In this document: one piece after another, positions 59,759 to 63,447 of the stretch
Layout of the letters: every line of letters starts with the position of its first letter
How positions within the stretch are numbered: the stretch's first letter is position 1
Origin: an uncultured bacterium
GTDB taxonomy: Bacteria > Verrucomicrobiota > Verrucomicrobiia > CAIQCK01
Assembly (NCBI GenBank): GCA_903870275.1
Contig: CAIQCK010000050.1
Span: 1 to 63,447 of the forward strand
DNA: 63,447 bases
Reading direction: 5' to 3'
Notes under the pieces: generated by a model
Told to the model about the DNA's origin: nothing
The model's database searches: none
What the model saw: only the letters and a program-made list of their open reading frames with translations
Translations under genes and position numbers: made by a program

Positions 59759-60901
59759 TCATCCGATAGGCAGCGTGAACCAAAAGGTGCTGCCTTTGCC
59801 GATGGCACTTTCAATGCCGATCTGGCCGCCGTGAGCCTCGACGGCGAGTTTGCAGAAGGTGAGGCCGAGGCCGGTAGAGTGCCGGGGTGCCTGCTTATCC
59901 ACCTGGCCGAACTTCTCAAAAATCTTCGCGTGATACTCGGCGGGAATGCCGGGGCCGGCGTCGGTGACCGCCAGCCGCGCCATTGAATCCTTCGTGCTCA
60001 CGGTGATGCGGATGCGGCCCTCGTTGGGGGTGAACTTGAGAGCGTTGCCGATGAGGTTGCCGATGACCCGGCGGGTCACGTCCTTGTCGGCGTGGGCCAG
60101 AACGGAAGCGGGCTGGGCCTCAACGCTCAGCTTGCAGCGGCCGGCCAGCGTCCCGAGTGCGTCCACGGCGGCGCGCGTCTCGGCGGTAAGGTCGAAGCGC
60201 TCGCGGCGCAGCGGCATCTGGTTGGTTTCCATGCGGCTGACATCGAGAAGCGTGGTGATCATTTCGAGCAGATGCTCGGTGTGTTTGCCGACGATGTCCA
60301 GGTAGCCCAGCTCGGCCGGAGCGAGCTTGCCACTCACCTTGGTTTTGACCAGATCGAGGTAGCCCGCCATCAGGCCGAGCGGCGAACGCAGGTCGTGGAT
60401 GATCATGTGGACGAGGTTGTCGCGGAGGGTTTCGAGTTCACGAAGGCGGTCGTAGTTTTCCTGGAGCTGCTGGTTCCTGCGTTCGAGTTCCTTCTGGAGC
60501 AGGCGGAGCTTGAGGTGGGTCTCGACGCGGGCGTGAACCTCCTCGAACTGGAACGGCTTGGTGACGTAGTCCACACCGCCAAGGCTGAACGCCTTCACCT
60601 TGTCCATCGTCTCGTTCAAGGCGCTGATGAAGATGACGGGAATCGGCGCGAGCGCCGAATCAGCTTTGAGTCGTTGGCAAACCTGGTAGCCGTTCATCTC
60701 CGGCATGTTGATATCGAGCAGAATCAGGTCGGGCGGATCGTTCGCCGCCGCTCGCAGCGCCATCTCGCCGCTGGGCGCCGGGCGCGCTTTGTAACCGCAG
60801 CCTTTGAGCATGCCACTGAGCAACTGGAGGTTCTCCGGCGTGTCGTCCACGACAAGGATGCTCGGCACGGTGGAGGGGACGGTGGAGGGAGGTGGTTGCA
60901 T
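59759..60901 (-). CDS. Receiver-histidine kinase hybrid (soluble)
   Basis: Predicted 380 aa from ATG 60901. The receiver (VPSILVVDDTPENLQLLSGM; Asp in LILLDINMPEMNGY; Lys in DYVTKPFQFEEV) is followed by a coiled coil (ELERRNQQLQENYDRLRELE), an H-box (VHMIIHDLRSPLGLMAGY) and an ATPase domain with N (GNLIGNALKFTPNEG), G1 (VTDAGPGIP) and G2 (STGLGLTFCKL) boxes. No membrane segment. The start lies 2 nt past the stop of the next hybrid kinase, so they are co-translated. Confidence 0.93.
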   Translation of the reverse strand: MQPPPSTVPSTVPSILVVDDTPENLQLLSGMLKGCGYKARPAPSGEMALRAAANDPPDLILLDINMPEMNGYQVCQRLKADSALAPIPVIFISALNETMDKVKAFSLGGVDYVTKPFQFEEVHARVETHLKLRLLQKELERRNQQLQENYDRLRELETLRDNLVHMIIHDLRSPLGLMAGYLDLVKTKVSGKLAPAELGYLDIVGKHTEHLLEMITTLLDVSRMETNQMPLRRERFDLTAETRAAVDALGTLAGRCKLSVEAQPASVLAHADKDVTRRVIGNLIGNALKFTPNEGRIRITVSTKDSMARLAVTDAGPGIPAEYHAKIFEKFGQVDKQAPRHSTGLGLTFCKLAVEAHGGQIGIESAIGKGSTFWFTLPIG

Positions 60902-60903
60902 GG

Positions 60904-62481
60904 TCAAGATCCGTTGGTTTCCAACTGCAGGAGTTGCAGCAGTTTCTTGTAATCGAACCGTTCCATCAATTGCCGCAGCCCGCGCGCGAGCGCAGCGTCG
61001 CGCGGCTCAATCCGGGCAATCACCTCCAGCAGGTGATCCATGTCGGCATTGGTGGCGGCGTTGCGCATGGCGTCCAGCCATTCGCGCGGCAAGGCCGCCA
61101 GCGCGGCGCGGTCAATCTTCGAGGCGGCGACGGTGGTGGCGACGGCGGTTTCGTCGGCGTAGATATATTTTACGCCAAGGAACTCGCGAATGGTTTCCAG
61201 CAGCTTGGCGTTGCGGAACGGCTTGAGGATGAAATCGTCGGCGCCGGCGGCGAGAATCGCCTGGCGGCTTTCCTGAAAAGCGCTGGCGGTGACGACGATG
61301 ATCTTGACCGGCGGGCTGCCGGTCTTAGCCCGGATGCGGCGGATGACTTCATAACCGTCCAGGACGGGCATGCGCAAATCCAGCAAGATGAGGTCCGGCT
61401 GGCAGCGCTCGAATTGGCGGAGGACCTCCTCGCCGTCGACGGCCTGCGTCGTTTCAAAACCGATCGCTTCAAGCAAGGTGCGGAGCAACTCGCGGTTGTC
61501 CTCGACATCGTCGGCAATGAGCACCCGATGCGTCCGCTGGCCGGGCTGGAGTTTCACCACCTGGCGAAGAACGGTCTTGCGGCCGGCTGCCGTTGATTCC
61601 CCCTGGGTCACGACAACATCAAACCGAAAGACGGAACCTTTGCCAACCTCGCTGGTCACGGTGATTTCGCCGTCCATAAGCCGGACGAACTCGCGGCTAA
61701 TGGCCAGCCCCAAGCCCGTGCCGCTGCCGGCATGGCGTCCGGCCTGAGTCTGCTCGAACGGGTCGAAGATCCGCTCCATCTCCGCCTGCGCGATGCCCGG
61801 CCCGGTATCCTCAACATCGAACATCAAGCGCAGAACGCTATTGGCCTGCCGCGTCCCCACGCGCAGCGTGATGCCGCCCTTGGCGGTGAACTTGACGGCG
61901 TTGCCCAAGAGGTTGATCAGCACCTGGCGCAACTTGTTTTCATCGGCGACGACGTAACGCGGCACGTCTGCGGCGCGCTCGATGGAGAGCCGCAGTTGTT
62001 TGTCGTCGGCCCGCAGGCGGAACATCATCTCCATGTCCTCGAGCAGCGCGTGCATGTCGAAGGTCGCCGGGTGGATTGTCGTGCGGCCGGCTTCGATGCG
62101 GGACACTTCCAGGATGTCGTTGATCAGTGCCAGCAGATGCTCGCCGCTGCGGTTGATGGTATCGAGATGCTGCCGCTGCTGCGGCGTGAGGGCCGGATCG
62201 CGCTGCATCAACTGCGAGAAGCCGAGGATGGCATTCATCGGCGTGCGAATCTCGTGGGACATGTTGGCCAGGAACACGCTTTTGGCGCGGTTGGCGGCCT
62301 CCGCCGAGCGCCGGGCTTCTTCGAGTTGCTGGATGGACTCTTCCAGTTTCTTCAACGCCTTCTCAGCCCGCTGGCGCTGCGTGTCCGCGTCCTGCATCAT
62401 GCTGAACGCGACACGACGCGCCCTTTCGGGATCGCTGATGTGCTCGTCGGCCCGCGGTTCCTGGTTCGCGTTGAGACCCAT
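60904..62481 (-). CDS. Histidine kinase-receiver hybrid (soluble)
   Basis: Predicted 525 aa; ATG 62481 follows GGAGG by 4 nt. A coiled coil ([20 protein letters not shown]) leads to the H-box [21 protein letters not shown]-box [16 protein letters not shown]1 VEDTGPGIA and G2 [15 protein letters not shown]. The C-terminal receiver has [20 protein letters not shown], Asp in [20 protein letters not shown] and Lys in [15 protein letters not shown]. The last 90 residues ([20 protein letters not shown]) form a helical tail common in such hybrids. It needs an Hpt partner; the protein at 54630 is one candidate. Confidence 0.93.
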   Translation of the reverse strand: MGLNANQEPRADEHISDPERARRVAFSMMQDADTQRQRAEKALKKLEESIQQLEEARRSAEAANRAKSVFLANMSHEIRTPMNAILGFSQLMQRDPALTPQQRQHLDTINRSGEHLLALINDILEVSRIEAGRTTIHPATFDMHALLEDMEMMFRLRADDKQLRLSIERAADVPRYVVADENKLRQVLINLLGNAVKFTAKGGITLRVGTRQANSVLRLMFDVEDTGPGIAQAEMERIFDPFEQTQAGRHAGSGTGLGLAISREFVRLMDGEITVTSEVGKGSVFRFDVVVTQGESTAAGRKTVLRQVVKLQPGQRTHRVLIADDVEDNRELLRTLLEAIGFETTQAVDGEEVLRQFERCQPDLILLDLRMPVLDGYEVIRRIRAKTGSPPVKIIVVTASAFQESRQAILAAGADDFILKPFRNAKLLETIREFLGVKYIYADETAVATTVAASKIDRAALAALPREWLDAMRNAATNADMDHLLEVIARIEPRDAALARGLRQLMERFDYKKLLQLLQLETNGS

Positions 62482-62496
62482 CACGCCTCCACTGGC

Positions 62497-63447
62497 TCAA
62501 GCCTTATTGATCCCGCCGGACGCGGCGGCCGGAGAATTTTCGCGCCGCCAGACCGGGGGATACGCCGGCGGACGATTCAATTCGGCGCAAAGCCGGTTCA
62601 CCTCTTCTTTTAATTCAATCACGCGCTCCTCGCGGCCGATCATGGCCCGGTAAAACGCCTCCAGTTCCGCCGTGCGTTCCTTGACCATCTCTTCCAAGTG
62701 ATCGCGGTGGCGGTTGAGTTCCTCTTCCGCCCGCTTGCGCTCGGTGATGTCCTCGGCCACGGTCAGGATGCAACGTTCGCCGCCGAACTCGATGATCTCC
62801 GCCGACAGCCGGGCGATGTGCGGCTCGTTTTTCTTCGTGCGGAAGCGGGCTTCCACATCGTGATAGCTTCCCTCGGTAATCAGCTTGCGGAACGCCTCCT
62901 CCAATTCCTGCGGATTGGCCCAGAGTTCCACTTCCGAAGTGGTGTGGCCGGCCACCTCGTCGTGGAAATAGCCGGTGTAGCGTTCGAAAGCGTTGTTCAC
63001 TTCGATATACCGCCGGTCTTTCAGCGATACAATGGTCATGATCGTCGGACTGGCTTGGAACGCCTTGGAGAATTTTTCCTCGGACTTTTGCAGCGTCTCC
63101 TCCGCGCGATGTTTGTAGAGCGCCATTTCGATGACCGTCTTCAACTCGCGGTCCTCGAACGGCTTGAGAATGTAACCGAAAGGCTCCGTCACTTTCGCCC
63201 GCTCCAACGTCGTGTCGTCCGCATACGCCGTCAAATACACCACTGGCAGCCGCCACTGCCGCCGGATCTCCTGCGCCGCCTCAATGCCGTCCATCCGCCC
63301 TTCCAGCCGGATGTCCATCAGCACCAGGTCCGGCCGCCACTGCCCCGCCAGCGCCACCGCCTTCTCCCCGCTCGGCACTGACCCCACCACCTGGCACCCC
63401 AGCAACTCCAGCCGCACCTTCAGATCCGCCGCCACGATCGGCTCGTC
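62497..63447 (-). CDS. Receiver-PAS signalling protein (5' end beyond the window)
   Basis: At least 317 aa; the frame enters from the right edge as [20 protein letters not shown], so the start is outside. The receiver (Asp in [20 protein letters not shown]; Lys in [16 protein letters not shown]) is followed by PAS/PAC ([20 protein letters not shown] ... [15 protein letters not shown]) and a coiled coil ending [20 protein letters not shown]. There is no kinase domain before the stop. It may pass signals to the hybrid kinase whose start is 15 nt downstream. Confidence 0.9.
   Translation of the reverse strand, partial: DEPIVAADLKVRLELLGCQVVGSVPSGEKAVALAGQWRPDLVLMDIRLEGRMDGIEAAQEIRRQWRLPVVYLTAYADDTTLERAKVTEPFGYILKPFEDRELKTVIEMALYKHRAEETLQKSEEKFSKAFQASPTIMTIVSLKDRRYIEVNNAFERYTGYFHDEVAGHTTSEVELWANPQELEEAFRKLITEGSYHDVEARFRTKKNEPHIARLSAEIIEFGGERCILTVAEDITERKRAEEELNRHRDHLEEMVKERTAELEAFYRAMIGREERVIELKEEVNRLCAELNRPPAYPPVWRRENSPAAASGGINKA

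Noticed and set aside
1..63447. tRNA, rRNA, transposase or phage genes
   Set aside because: No matching sequence was recognised on either strand; short structured RNAs could still be missed without a covariance search.

Overview
The window looks like part of a high-GC chromosome from the Verrucomicrobiota (Limisphaerales/Pedosphaerales-like) or a close PVC relative. This is inferred from gene content: sulfatases with CSPSR sites, a sialidase, Tat-exported Gfo/Idh/MocA and aldo/keto reductase proteins, PQQ-type propellers, an HzsA-related NPCBM/cytochrome protein, and many intergenic palindromic and heptanucleotide repeats. No rRNA, tRNA, CRISPR array or transposase was found.

Positions 1-36 kb: mostly exported or periplasmic catabolic proteins. 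A partial KSTGPRT/NALxHG protein is followed by a sialidase and two sulfatases. These flank a lower-GC insert (about 3.1-6.8 kb) with a Sel1/membrane/zinc-finger-like protein, a broken DUF2779-type gene and a PD-(D/E)XK nuclease. Next come a radical SAM protein, a giant lyase/propeller protein carrying two palindromic repeats inside its reading frame, a nitrilase, two GHL6/beta-galactosidase-like proteins, an LVIVD propeller, a PAS-AraC regulator, a sugar-isomerase-like TIM barrel, a degenerate aldo/keto reductase, a tetraheme cytochrome c, two PQQ propellers, two flavoproteins, a Gfo/Idh/MocA dehydrogenase, an HzsA-related protein, a cupin lipoprotein, a SemiSWEET and a HEAT-like protein. Together they suggest extracellular attack on sulfated or sialylated glycans and periplasmic oxidation of the released sugars. 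The substrates are not readable from sequence.

Positions 36-53.5 kb: a Tad (tight adherence) type IVc pilus locus, almost entirely on the minus strand. It holds three intact Flp pilins and one pilin remnant, five TadE-like minor pilins counting the lone plus-strand one, three TadG-like proteins (two with VWA domains), TadC, TadB, TadA/CpaF, TadZ/CpaE, the secretin CpaC/RcpA and CpaB/RcpC. A TadE-TadE-TadG(VWA) cassette is present twice with the same overlaps. Four copies of an 18-bp palindrome (consensus about GTCAGGAAAnCCCCTGAC) sit upstream of tad transcription units. The prepilin peptidase and TadD are not in the window.

Positions 53.5-63.4 kb: a signalling island. It has a NarL-type response regulator, an Hpt protein, two receiver-ParA (TadZ-like) fusions, an NCS1 permease fused in frame to a C-terminal receiver domain, two hybrid histidine kinases and a receiver-PAS protein cut by the window edge. 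A phosphorelay that controls pilus placement and senses or controls nucleobase uptake is the most intriguing hypothesis here.
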